Shown: positions 14,955 through 21,928 of the stretch, in pieces
Position numbering within the stretch: the stretch's first letter is position 1
Layout of the letters: each line of letters starts with the position of its first letter
Assembly (NCBI RefSeq): GCF_002939385.1
Contig: NZ_MULI01000067.1
Coordinates: 1 to 40,038 of the forward strand
DNA length: 40,038 nt
Reading direction: 5' to 3'
From: Streptomyces sp. MH60
GTDB taxonomy: Bacteria > Actinomycetota > Actinomycetes > Streptomycetales > Streptomycetaceae
Program-made: the position numbers and the translations under genes
The notes under the pieces: generated by a model
What the model saw: the letters and a program-made list of their open reading frames with translations, nothing else
Told to the model about the DNA's origin: nothing
The model's database searches: none

Positions 14955-15851
14955 TCAGCGCACGTACGGTCGGGGCGGTACGGGGTGGTCGTCCCAGAAG
15001 TCGGCGAGGGCGCGGGCCGTCGGCAGGGGCTGGTCGGTGTTGGGGGAGTGCTCGGCGCCCGCGACGACCGTACGGCGCGCGTTCAGCCGTAGGGCCATCT
15101 CGTCCAGGAGGGGGACCGGCCAGGTGTCGTCGTAGGCGCCCGACAGCACGTGGAAGGGCAGCGGCACGGCGGCCAGCTCGGCGACCCGGTCCGGTTCGGT
15201 GCACAACTGGCGTCCCGTGGCGAGCAGTTGCGCCGGCCTGGTGCCCAGCCAGCGGTCGCGCAGCCGTTCCGGGTCCTCCGGGCCGTGGGCGGGGGCCGGG
15301 GCGCCGGCCTCCTCCGGCGGTCCCATGGCCTGCATCACCTTCCAGACCTCCGCCATCGTCATCGTGTCCAGCGCGTCCCGCAGCAGCTTCACCCGCTGCC
15401 GCTGCGACTCGGAGATCCGCGCCGGGCCCGAGGAGATCAGCGTGAGGGACAGGAACGGGGCGGCGTCGAGCAGGACGGCGGCCCGAGCGATCTGGCCGCC
15501 CAGGGAGTGCCCGACCAGATGTACGCGGGTCCCGAGGGCGGCGGCCTGCGCGAGAGCGTCCCGGGCCAGCTCGGACCGCGCGTAGGCGGCCTCGTCGTGC
15601 TCGGGCCCGTCCGACTCGTACTGCCCGCGCCCGTCCACGGCGACCGTGCGGTAGCCGCGCGCTCCGAGCGGCCGGTGCAGCAGCGTGAAGTCCTCCTTGC
15701 TCCCCGTGAACCCGGGCAGCATCATCACCACGCCCCTCGGCGCGACCCCGTCGGCCACGGGCGAGTCGACGACGGCGAACTCACCGCGGGCGGTACCCAG
15801 CCGGTACGCGCGGGCGTCCGGGGGCGGGCTGAAGGCGGCGTTCCTGCTCAC
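14955..15851 (-). CDS. alpha/beta-hydrolase fold protein
   Basis: Cytosolic hydrolase of 298 residues with a complete apparent triad. The nucleophile Ser116 lies in GHSLGG, the acid is in SGAYDDTWP, and the His is in AGAEHSPNTDQP. The oxyanion region LPGFTGSKEDF and the strand TVAVDGRGQYESDG are typical of the group. The lid region (about 150-205) is Pro/Ala-rich. The GTG start at 15851 has no ribosome site; TAACCT ends six bases upstream, suggesting a leaderless mRNA. The substrate is unknown; esterases, lactonases and haloperoxidase-like enzymes share this pattern. Confidence 0.88.
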   Translation of the reverse strand: MSRNAAFSPPPDARAYRLGTARGEFAVVDSPVADGVAPRGVVMMLPGFTGSKEDFTLLHRPLGARGYRTVAVDGRGQYESDGPEHDEAAYARSELARDALAQAAALGTRVHLVGHSLGGQIARAAVLLDAAPFLSLTLISSGPARISESQRQRVKLLRDALDTMTMAEVWKVMQAMGPPEEAGAPAPAHGPEDPERLRDRWLGTRPAQLLATGRQLCTEPDRVAELAAVPLPFHVLSGAYDDTWPVPLLDEMALRLNARRTVVAGAEHSPNTDQPLPTARALADFWDDHPVPPRPYVR

Positions 15852-15857
15852 GGGCAG

Positions 15858-15863
15858 AGGTTA
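15858..15863 (-). promoter_or_regulatory. -10 hexamer, leaderless start of the hydrolase at 15851
   Basis: TAACCT on the minus strand is followed by CTGCCC and then the GTG start codon. Confidence 0.4.
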
Positions 15864-15904
15864 TCGGGCGGGGACCGCCGGGCGCGGACACGGGCGTGCC
15901 AACG

Positions 15905-15947
15905 CCGTCGGCCCGGCCCCGCGTGGATCGCGGGACCGGGCCGACGG
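15905..15947 (-). terminator. hairpin after the DEAD-box helicase gene
   Basis: CCGTCGGCCCGG and CCGGGCCGACGG form a perfect 12-bp stem, and the loop holds an inner CCCGCG/CGCGGG stem. It lies 20 bp past the helicase stop. Confidence 0.75.
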
Positions 15948-15967
15948 TCTGGGACGAGCGCCGCGGA

Positions 15968-18472
15968 TCAGCTCTCGCCGGCCTCCGCGGGCTGCGCGGT
16001 GGCCGCGGCCGTCTTGCGGGTGCGGCGGGTCTTGGGCTTCGCCTCCGCCGTGTCGGCGGTCACAGCGGGCCCCTCGACGGCGGCCGCGGCCTTACGGGTC
16101 CGGCGCCGCGGCGTGGCCTCCGGCTCCTGCGAGGCCTGGGCCGGGATCTCGGCGGCGGCCTCGGGGGCCGCGGCCGTCTTGCGGGTGCGGCGGGCCTTGG
16201 GCTTCGCCTCCGTGGCCTCGACCGTGTCGGCGGCGGCCTCTGCCTTGGCGGCGGCCGTCTTCCGGGTGCGGCGCGGCTTGGCCTCGGCCGCAGCCTCCTC
16301 CGGCTGCGCCGGGATGTCGGCCGTGGTCTCGGCGCCCTCCGCCGGTTCGGCGGCCTTGCGGGTGCGGCGGGCCTTGGGCTTCGCCTCCGTGGCCTCGACC
16401 GTGTCGGCGGCGGCTTCCGCCTTGGCGGCGGCCGTCTTCCGGGTGCGGCGCGGCTTGGCCTCGGCCGCTTCCGGAGCCTGCGCGGCCTCGGTGTCGGCGA
16501 CGGCCGCCTTGCGCGTACGGCGGTGCGGCTTGGTCTCGGCCGGTGCGGACGCGGGCTCGGCCACTGCCTCGGCCGTGTCGAGCGCGGCCTCGGCGGCCGT
16601 GGCCTTGCGGGTGCGGCGGCGCGGCTTCTCGGCGGGCGCCTCGGCGGCGGGGGCCTCGACGGCCGTCGGGGTCTCCACGACCGTCGCCTCGGTGACCGTC
16701 GCAGCGGTCTCCAGCGGGGCGGCCGGGGCCTCGGCGGACTTGCGGGTGCGGCGGCGGCGCGACTTGGCCGGGGTCTCCACGACCTCCGTGGCCTCCGCCG
16801 TTTCGACGACGGTGGCCTCCGAAGGCGCGAGCGCGGTCTCCTCGACGGCCTGCGCCACCGGGGAGTCGACCGTCGTGGCGGTCTCCGGGCGGCGCGACGG
16901 CTCACCATTGCGCGTACGGCGGCGACGGCGCAGCGTGCGGGGACCCTGCGCGGCGTCGGTGCCCGCGTCGGTGGCGCCGTCGGCACCGTCGGTCACGGCC
17001 TCGGCGGCGGTCGACGCGGTGGTGGCGGTGTTCTCCGCGTCCACTGGCGCACCGCCGCGCATCCGACGGCGGCGGCGCGGCGTCGTACGGGACGAACCGT
17101 CGCGGTCGCGGTCACGGTCATTGGAACGCGCGTCGTCGCGGCCGCCACGGCCGCCCCGGTCGCCGCGTCCGCGGCCACCGCGGCCGCCCGGCTCGCCCAG
17201 GTCCTCGAGTTCCTCCGCGTCGAGCCCGGCGCGGGTGCGCTCCGAGCGCGGCAGGACGCCCTTGGTGCCCTCGGGGATACCGAGGTCGGTGTAGAAGTGC
17301 GGGGAGGTGGAGTAGGTCTCCGCCGGGTCGCTGAAGCCCAGGTCCAGCGCCTTGTTGATCAGCTGCCAACGCGGGATGTCGTCCCAGTCGACCAGCGTGA
17401 TCGCCGTACCCTTCGCGCCCGCGCGGCCGGTGCGGCCGATGCGGTGCAGGTAGGTCTTCTCCTCTTCCGGCGACTGGTAGTTGATGACGTGCGTCACGCC
17501 CTCGACGTCGATGCCGCGGGCGGCGACGTCGGTGCAGACGAGGACGTCCACCTTGCCGTTGCGGAAGGCGCGAAGGGCCTGCTCGCGGGCGCCCTGGCCG
17601 AGGTCGCCGTGGACCGCGCCGGAGGCGAAGCCGCGCTGCTTGAGCTGGTCGGCCAGGTCGGCCGCGGTGCGCTTGGTGCGGCAGAAGACCATGGCAAGAC
17701 CGCGGCCGTCGGCCTGCAGTATGCGGGCCACCATCTCGGGCTTGTCCATGTTGTGCGCGCGGTAGACGAACTGCTTGGTGTTCGCGACCGTCGCGCCCGC
17801 GTCGTCCGGCGAGGTGGCGGAGATGTGCGTGGGCTGCGACATGTAACGGCGGGCCAGTCCGATGACCGCGCCCGGCATCGTCGCCGAGAACAGCATGGTC
17901 TGGCGCCTGGCCGGCAGCATGTTGATGATCTTCTCGACGTCGGGCAGGAAGCCCAGGTCGAGCATCTCGTCGGCCTCGTCGAGGACCAGGCTCTTGATGT
18001 GCTTCAGGCTCAGCTTCTTCTGGCCCGCGAGGTCCAGCAGACGGCCCGGGGTGCCGACGACCACGTCGACGCCCTTCTTCAGGGCCTCCACCTGCGGCTC
18101 GTAGGCACGGCCGCCGTAGATCGCGAGGACTCGCACGTTGCGGACCTTGCCGGCGGTGAGCAGGTCGTTGGTGACCTGCTGGCACAGCTCGCGCGTCGGG
18201 ACGACGACGAGGGCCTGCGGGGCGTCGGTCAGGGCCTCGGGGGCGGCGCGGCCCGCCTCGACGTCGGCGGGGACGGTGACGCGCTCGAGGAGGGGGAGGC
18301 CGAAGCCCAGCGTCTTGCCGGTGCCGGTCTTGGCCTGGCCGATGACGTCCTTGCCCGACAGGGCTACGGGGAGCGTCATCTCCTGGATGGGGAAGGGAGT
18401 GAGGATGCCGACGGCTTCGAGGGCTTCGGCGGTCTCGGGGAGGATCCCGAGGGATCGGAACGTCGTAGTCAG
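15968..18472 (-). CDS. DEAD-box RNA helicase with long Ala/Lys/Arg repeat tail; apparent CTG start
   Basis: ATP-dependent RNA helicase of the RhlE/DeaD type, likely in ribosome assembly or mRNA turnover. Visible are the Q motif (PFPIQE), motif I AKTGTGKT, Ia PTRELC, Ib GGR and TPGR, II DEAD, III SAT, V ARGID and VI HRIGRTGR, all within about residues 1-400. The rest is a low-complexity basic tail with about 11 RRTRK-type modules separated by acidic Ala-rich spacers; two neighbouring stretches are a near-exact 110-bp duplication. The first ATG (18379) would remove the Q motif. The frame extends upstream, and CTG 18472 gives a start reading (M)TTTFRSLGILPE like relatives, with GAAGAGG 7-8 bases before it. 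No ATG, GTG or TTG lies between CTG and the next upstream stop. Confidence 0.9.
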   Translation of the reverse strand: MTTTFRSLGILPETAEALEAVGILTPFPIQEMTLPVALSGKDVIGQAKTGTGKTLGFGLPLLERVTVPADVEAGRAAPEALTDAPQALVVVPTRELCQQVTNDLLTAGKVRNVRVLAIYGGRAYEPQVEALKKGVDVVVGTPGRLLDLAGQKKLSLKHIKSLVLDEADEMLDLGFLPDVEKIINMLPARRQTMLFSATMPGAVIGLARRYMSQPTHISATSPDDAGATVANTKQFVYRAHNMDKPEMVARILQADGRGLAMVFCRTKRTAADLADQLKQRGFASGAVHGDLGQGAREQALRAFRNGKVDVLVCTDVAARGIDVEGVTHVINYQSPEEEKTYLHRIGRTGRAGAKGTAITLVDWDDIPRWQLINKALDLGFSDPAETYSTSPHFYTDLGIPEGTKGVLPRSERTRAGLDAEELEDLGEPGGRGGRGRGDRGGRGGRDDARSNDRDRDRDGSSRTTPRRRRRMRGGAPVDAENTATTASTAAEAVTDGADGATDAGTDAAQGPRTLRRRRRTRNGEPSRRPETATTVDSPVAQAVEETALAPSEATVVETAEATEVVETPAKSRRRRTRKSAEAPAAPLETAATVTEATVVETPTAVEAPAAEAPAEKPRRRTRKATAAEAALDTAEAVAEPASAPAETKPHRRTRKAAVADTEAAQAPEAAEAKPRRTRKTAAAKAEAAADTVEATEAKPKARRTRKAAEPAEGAETTADIPAQPEEAAAEAKPRRTRKTAAAKAEAAADTVEATEAKPKARRTRKTAAAPEAAAEIPAQASQEPEATPRRRTRKAAAAVEGPAVTADTAEAKPKTRRTRKTAAATAQPAEAGES
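16181..16290 (-). repeat. 110-bp duplicated segment in helicase tail, copy 1
   Basis: Matches 16358-16467 with only two mismatches by eye, in frame, offset 177 bp (59 codons). It encodes one pair of RRTRK modules and their spacer. Confidence 0.85.
16358..16467 (-). repeat. 110-bp duplicated segment in helicase tail, copy 2
   Basis: Second copy of the 16181-16290 segment. The near identity suggests recent duplication or ongoing slippage or conversion. Confidence 0.85.
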
Positions 18473-18626
18473 GGTGCTGCCTCTTCTGTGTGCGTGGTGC
18501 GAGGCGAGCGCGCGGGTCGTGCCGGACCGTGTCGGGGACGTCGGCCGCCCTTACGGGTGAGCCATAGGACACGGGACCTCTGTCGACGCTCCAGCGCTCG
18601 TACCACTGAGGGTCCCCCTCCGGGTT

Positions 18627-18648
18627 CCGTACGCAGTGTGGCGTACGG
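18627..18648 (-). promoter_or_regulatory. hairpin in the helicase leader
   Basis: CCGTACGC and GCGTACGG pair perfectly around a 6-nt loop, about 155 nt upstream of the helicase start. The 400-bp gap 18473-18871 contains no gene I can support; it holds this hairpin, the next palindrome and the promoters of both flanking genes. Confidence 0.35.
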
Positions 18649-18719
18649 CGGGAGGGCTGTCGGGTCGGAGCCGATCGGGCCACCGACCGGGCATCCTCAT
18701 GCGTGCGGCCCGACGACGA

Positions 18720-18741
18720 TGTCACGTACCCGTACGTCACA
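18720..18741. promoter_or_regulatory. 22-bp near-palindrome between divergent genes
   Basis: TGTCACGTAC-CC-GTACGTCACA is symmetric except for one pair. It lies between the divergent helicase and ferritin-like genes, where a regulator could act on either. Confidence 0.4.
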
Positions 18742-18836
18742 TACTCGGCAGGCGCATTACCACCATACCCCGGATTCGCGCACATGCGATGGCCGATTTG
18801 CTCACGTAGTCGTCGTCACACTGACTGACCAGGGAC

Positions 18837-18864
18837 TTACCACCGCCGAAGAGCGGGCTATTGT
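18837..18864 (+). promoter_or_regulatory. promoter of the leaderless ferritin-like gene
   Basis: -35-like TTACCA (18837-18842), 16-bp spacer, -10 TATTGT (18859-18864), then 7 bases to ATG. No ribosome-binding site. Confidence 0.45.
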
Positions 18865-18871
18865 GCGCTGC

Positions 18872-19645
18872 ATGACGAGCTCTGACAAGCCTGGCACCGC
18901 CGCAGACGCCCCCGCCGAGACCACCGGGACCCCGGGTACCGCCGGAGCCACGCCGGTCGCCGCCCGCGACTGGGCGTCGGCCGCGGCCGACCCGCAGTAC
19001 CGCGCCGCGGTCGTGGACCTGCTCGGCGCGCTCGCGTACGGCGAACTGGCGGCGTTCGAGCGGCTCGCCGAGGACGCCAAGCTGGCGCCCACGCTGGCGG
19101 ACAAGGCGGAGCTGGCGAAGATGGCGTCGGCGGAGTTCCACCACTTCGAGCGGCTGCGCGACCGGCTGGCCGAGATCGGCGAGGAGCCCACGGGCGCCAT
19201 GGAGCCGTTCGTGGCCGCCTACGACGGCTTCCACAAGCAGACGGACCCCTCGGACTGGCTGGAGGGTCTCGTCAAGGCCTACGTCGGCGACTCCATCGCC
19301 AGCGACTTCTACCGCGAGGTCGCCGCCCGCCTGGACACCGACACCCGCGAGCTGGTCCTCGCCGTGCTCGACGACACCGGGCACGCGGGCTTCGCCGTGG
19401 AGAAGGTGCGCGCGGCGATCGACGCCGACCCGCGCGTGGGCGGGCGGCTCGCGCTGTGGGCCCGGCGGCTGATGGGGGAGGCGCTCTCGCAGTCCCAGCG
19501 GGTGGTGGCCGACCGGGACGCGCTGTCGACGATGCTCGTGGGCGGCGTCGCGGACGGCTTCGACCTGGCCGAGGTCGGCAAGATGTTCTCCCGGATCACC
19601 GAGGCGCACACCAAGCGGATGGCCGCGCTGGGGCTGGCCGCCTGA
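18872..19645 (+). CDS. ferritin-like fold protein
   Basis: A 257-residue cytosolic protein with a disordered Ala/Pro/Thr N-terminus (1-35) and a ferritin-like four-helix bundle. Candidate iron ligands are spread over the helices: GELAAFERL, SAEFHHFERL (E-x2-H type), DSIASDFYREVAARLD and DDTGHAGFAVEKV. The family includes diiron proteins related to tRNA hydroxylase MiaE, and mycobacteria carry a homologue beside their RhlE helicase. I do not assign an enzymatic activity. ATG 18872 is preceded by a -10 hexamer and no ribosome site. It is divergent from the helicase and convergent with the small membrane protein. Confidence 0.83.
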   Translation: MTSSDKPGTAADAPAETTGTPGTAGATPVAARDWASAAADPQYRAAVVDLLGALAYGELAAFERLAEDAKLAPTLADKAELAKMASAEFHHFERLRDRLAEIGEEPTGAMEPFVAAYDGFHKQTDPSDWLEGLVKAYVGDSIASDFYREVAARLDTDTRELVLAVLDDTGHAGFAVEKVRAAIDADPRVGGRLALWARRLMGEALSQSQRVVADRDALSTMLVGGVADGFDLAEVGKMFSRITEAHTKRMAALGLAA

Positions 19646-19687
19646 CCTGCGCCGGAGCGGGCCCCGGCGCGGTACGGCGGCTGCCGC

Positions 19688-19957
19688 TCAGGCGGCCGAC
19701 GAGCTGCGACGGAGCCGTCCCGCGGGGCGCAGCAGCAGCGACAGCGAGGCCGCGGAGAGCGTCGCCGAGCCGAGCAGCACCAGCACGAACCCCCCGGCGC
19801 CCAGCGCCGTGTGCGTGACGAACGCCCCGAAGAGGGCTCCGGCGACGCCGGTCGGCAGGACCAGGAGCGGGGCGGGCAGGCGGTGGGGCAGACGGTGTGC
19901 GGCGGCCCATGCCAGGGCGAGGCCGAGGAGTGCGGCGCCGAGCGCTTCCAAGATCAT
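19688..19957 (-). CDS. small integral membrane protein, 89 aa
   Basis: Three hydrophobic helices: about 3-20 (LEALGAALLGLALAWAAA), 30-50 (LLVLPTGVAGALFGAFVTHTAL) and 54-75 (GGFVLVLLGSATLSAASLSLLL), then a basic tail RPAGRLRRSSS. The Gly-rich helices resemble small GlsB/transglycosylase-associated-type proteins, but the match is only by pattern. ATG 19957 has GGGAGGG 8 bases upstream. The function is unknown. The gap to the next gene (19958-20145) holds its promoter region and the DUF3107 terminator. Confidence 0.75.
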   Translation of the reverse strand: MILEALGAALLGLALAWAAAHRLPHRLPAPLLVLPTGVAGALFGAFVTHTALGAGGFVLVLLGSATLSAASLSLLLRPAGRLRRSSSAA

Positions 19958-20071
19958 GTCTGGGTCCCTCCCACGTGGCCGACCTGCCCCAAACGGTCAC
20001 AGCCGACTTACCCCTGACCTGCGGAATGCAATCCTCCCCCTGTGGGTGAACCGTGCTCCGCCCGTGAACGG

Positions 20072-20122
20072 GAAGACGGGTGGGGCCCGGCGGTGTGTCA
20101 CCGCCGGGCCCCACCCGTCTTC
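20072..20122 (-). terminator. perfect 24-bp hairpin terminator of the DUF3107 gene
   Basis: The arms 20072-20095 and 20099-20122 are exactly complementary around a TGT loop. The hairpin lies 23 bp beyond the stop codon. Confidence 0.85.
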
Positions 20123-20145
20123 GTTCGTCGTCCCGCGTCCGGCGG

Positions 20146-20373
20146 CTACAGCGCGCCGAAGCCCACCTTGCGCGGGGCCGGCTCACCGATCTCGACGTAG
20201 GCGAGCCGGTCGGCCGGCACCAGGACCTTGCGGCCGTGTTCGTCCACGAGGCTCAGCAGCTGCGACTTGCCGGCCAGTGCCTCGCCCACCACGCGCTCGA
20301 CCTCCTCGGCGCTCTGACCGCTCTCCAGAACGATCTCGCGAGGCGCGTGCTGCACGCCGATCTTGACCTCCAC
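20146..20373 (-). CDS. DUF3107 family protein
   Basis: A 75-residue cytosolic protein of the actinobacterial DUF3107 family (the M. tuberculosis relative is the small antigen TB9.4, from memory). It reads VEVKIGVQHAPREIVLESG, then an acidic helix (SAEEVERVVGEAL), a strand LLSLVDEHGRKVLVPADRLAYVEIG, and the conserved C-terminus RKVGFGAL. GTG 20373 is chosen because GGAGGG lies 8-9 bases upstream; further upstream codons give an unconserved extension. It lies next to a TetR gene on the same strand, as in mycobacteria. No enzyme function is known. Confidence 0.9.
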   Translation of the reverse strand: MEVKIGVQHAPREIVLESGQSAEEVERVVGEALAGKSQLLSLVDEHGRKVLVPADRLAYVEIGEPAPRKVGFGAL

Positions 20374-20524
20374 GGCTATGTCCCTCCGACGGTCAGTAAG
20401 TGCGCGATCTTCCGCGCCGTACCAGCACACATTAGCCCGGTGAGGGGACGTACACGCTGCGTCGGAGAACGCCAGGAGCGAACAGCCGACGGGAACAGAG
20501 CCCCCGCCGCGGTGGTCAGTGCTG

Positions 20525-21166
20525 CTAGTGCTGCTCGGTGCCGTGCAGCGGGAAGCCCGCGATGCCCCGCCAGGCCAGCGAGGTCAGCAGCTGGACCGCC
20601 TGGTCGCGGGGCACGCTGCGGTCGCTGTGCAGCCAGGAGCGCGCCACCACCTGCGCGAGACCGCCCAGGCCGGAGGCGAGCAGCATCGACTCCGCGCGCG
20701 AGAGGCCGGTGTCCTCGGCGATCACGTCGCAGATCGCCTCGGCGCACTCGTTCGTCACCTTGTCCACGCGCTCGCGCACGGCGGGCTCGTTGGTCAGGTC
20801 CGACTCGAAGACCAGGCGGAAGGCACCGCCGTCGTCCTCGACGTAGGCGAAGTAGGCGTCCATCGTCGCCCGGACGCGCTGCTTGTTGTCGGAGGTCGAC
20901 GCGAGGGCGCTGCGCACGGACTGGATCAGCGCCTCGCAGTGCTGGTCCAGCAGGGCGAGGTAGAGGTCGAGCTTGCCGGGGAAGTGCTGGTAGAGCACCG
21001 GCTTGCTGACGCCGGCGCGCTCGGCGATGTCGTCCATCGCGGCCGCGTGGTAGCCCTGGGCCACGAACACTTCCTGTGCGGCGCCCAGCAGCTGGTTGCG
21101 TCGGGCTCGGCGGGGAAGGCGTGTGCCCCGCGGGCGTACCGCCTCTGTCTGCTCGATGGCTGTCAC
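20525..21166 (-). CDS. TetR/AcrR family transcriptional regulator
   Basis: A 213-residue DNA-binding repressor-type protein. After a basic lead (RPRGTRLPRRARR) comes the canonical helix-turn-helix (LLGAAQEVFVAQGYHAAAMDDIAERAGVSK..., broken here; VSKPVLYQHFPGK is the recognition end) at about 23-68. The remainder is the all-helical ligand and dimer domain, with YFAYVEDDGGAFRLVFESDLTNEPAV typical of the subgroup. GTG 21166 is preferred, with GGGAGG a few bases upstream; ATG 21178 is an alternative. The gap upstream (21167-21391) includes an AT-rich stretch with CGGTTACCG near 21220, which might be its own operator. Targets are unknown. Confidence 0.9.
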   Translation of the reverse strand: MTAIEQTEAVRPRGTRLPRRARRNQLLGAAQEVFVAQGYHAAAMDDIAERAGVSKPVLYQHFPGKLDLYLALLDQHCEALIQSVRSALASTSDNKQRVRATMDAYFAYVEDDGGAFRLVFESDLTNEPAVRERVDKVTNECAEAICDVIAEDTGLSRAESMLLASGLGGLAQVVARSWLHSDRSVPRDQAVQLLTSLAWRGIAGFPLHGTEQH

Positions 21167-21391
21167 GCCGCCTCCCATAGTCGTCCTCGTGCGGTGTGCG
21201 CCGCCTCGACATCGTACTTTTCGGTAACCGTGGTGTGTGTGCTGCGAGCGCAGAATTTCACGGACCGGACGGTGGCGATAGCCGCACAACAGGTTTCAAA
21301 AGTGTCCAGAGCGGGCAAAGATCGGCCTCCCATCCGGGCGGTGGAGCCGCTCCGCGGCCGCGTGGCGCGTGGCGCGTCGCGTCCCCACCGT

Positions 21392-21619
21392 TCAGCGGTA
21401 GTCGTCCTCGTCGTGCGAGACGACCCGGGCCTGCTCGGCCAGGTCGGCCTCGTTGGCGCGGTCCGGCTCGACGCCGGTCAGCGGCTCGTCGCGCTCCTGT
21501 GCGAGGTCCGCCCGCTGCTCGGCGGCGTCGGCGTCGGGCGCTTCCACGTCGCGGTCCTCCGGATCCGGTGCCTGGACCTCGTCGTCGAAGGTCTCGGGGT
21601 CGGTCGGGTCGACGGTCAT
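21392..21619 (-). CDS. small acidic disordered protein, 75 aa
   Basis: Strongly acidic, Pro/Ala/Asp/Glu-rich protein starting MTVDPTDPETFDDE and ending VVSHDEDDYR, with no hydrophobic core. It looks intrinsically disordered. The ATG at 21619 has GGAAGGGAG just upstream, which decides the start. I recall similar short proteins in other Streptomyces at this position (low certainty). It could be a charge-based interaction partner, but no role can be assigned. The 309-bp region upstream carries two tandem repeats. Confidence 0.7.
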   Translation of the reverse strand: MTVDPTDPETFDDEVQAPDPEDRDVEAPDADAAEQRADLAQERDEPLTGVEPDRANEADLAEQARVVSHDEDDYR

Positions 21620-21740
21620 GCTGGGCTCCCTTCCTACGGACGGCCCCCGGGTGCAGGGGTCACACGCGGGTGCCCACTTCACGAGCCTAGGAGACACCCG
21701 ATCCGGACGCCATGCATCGCCGGGCCGGTCTTGGGCGCTC

Positions 21741-21816
21741 GGTCCTGCGTGTCCGGTCCTGCGTGCTTGGTCGTGCGTGCTTGGTCGTGCGTGTGCGGTT
21801 GTGCCTGTCCGGTCCT
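21741..21816. repeat. 14-bp minisatellite, five copies plus a partial
   Basis: Degenerate units of the GGTCCTGCGTGCTT type repeat every 14 bp from 21741 to 21810, with a partial copy after. The repeat lies between the divergent acidic-protein and hydrolase genes. Confidence 0.85.
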
Positions 21817-21842
21817 GGCGCCGACGGCAGGCGCCGACGGCA
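21817..21842. repeat. 13-bp direct tandem repeat
   Basis: GGCGCCGACGGCA occurs twice back to back, immediately after the 14-bp minisatellite. Confidence 0.85.
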
Positions 21843-21916
21843 TCCGTACCCCGCCGACGCGCCGCCGCAGCGCCGCTTGTGACGGCGAACACACGAACCA
21901 TTGTGTGATCATCTCG

Positions 21917-21922
21917 TAATAT
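21917..21922 (+). promoter_or_regulatory. -10 hexamer, leaderless start of the hydrolase at 21929
   Basis: TAATAT followed by TGCCGC and ATG. It is the closest match to consensus among the leaderless promoters here. No clear -35. Confidence 0.45.
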
Positions 21923-21928
21923 TGCCGC

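Noticed and set aside
17118..18785. Alternative reading frame overlapping the helicase N-terminus, possibly a frameshifted start
   Set aside because: The helicase frame itself continues to CTG 18472 with conserved residues, so no frameshift is needed.
15896..19645. Very long plus-strand open frame antisense to the helicase, running into the ferritin-like gene
   Set aside because: It is antisense to a clearly coding, codon-biased helicase for most of its length; only the last part from 18872 is a real gene. High GC produces such shadow frames.
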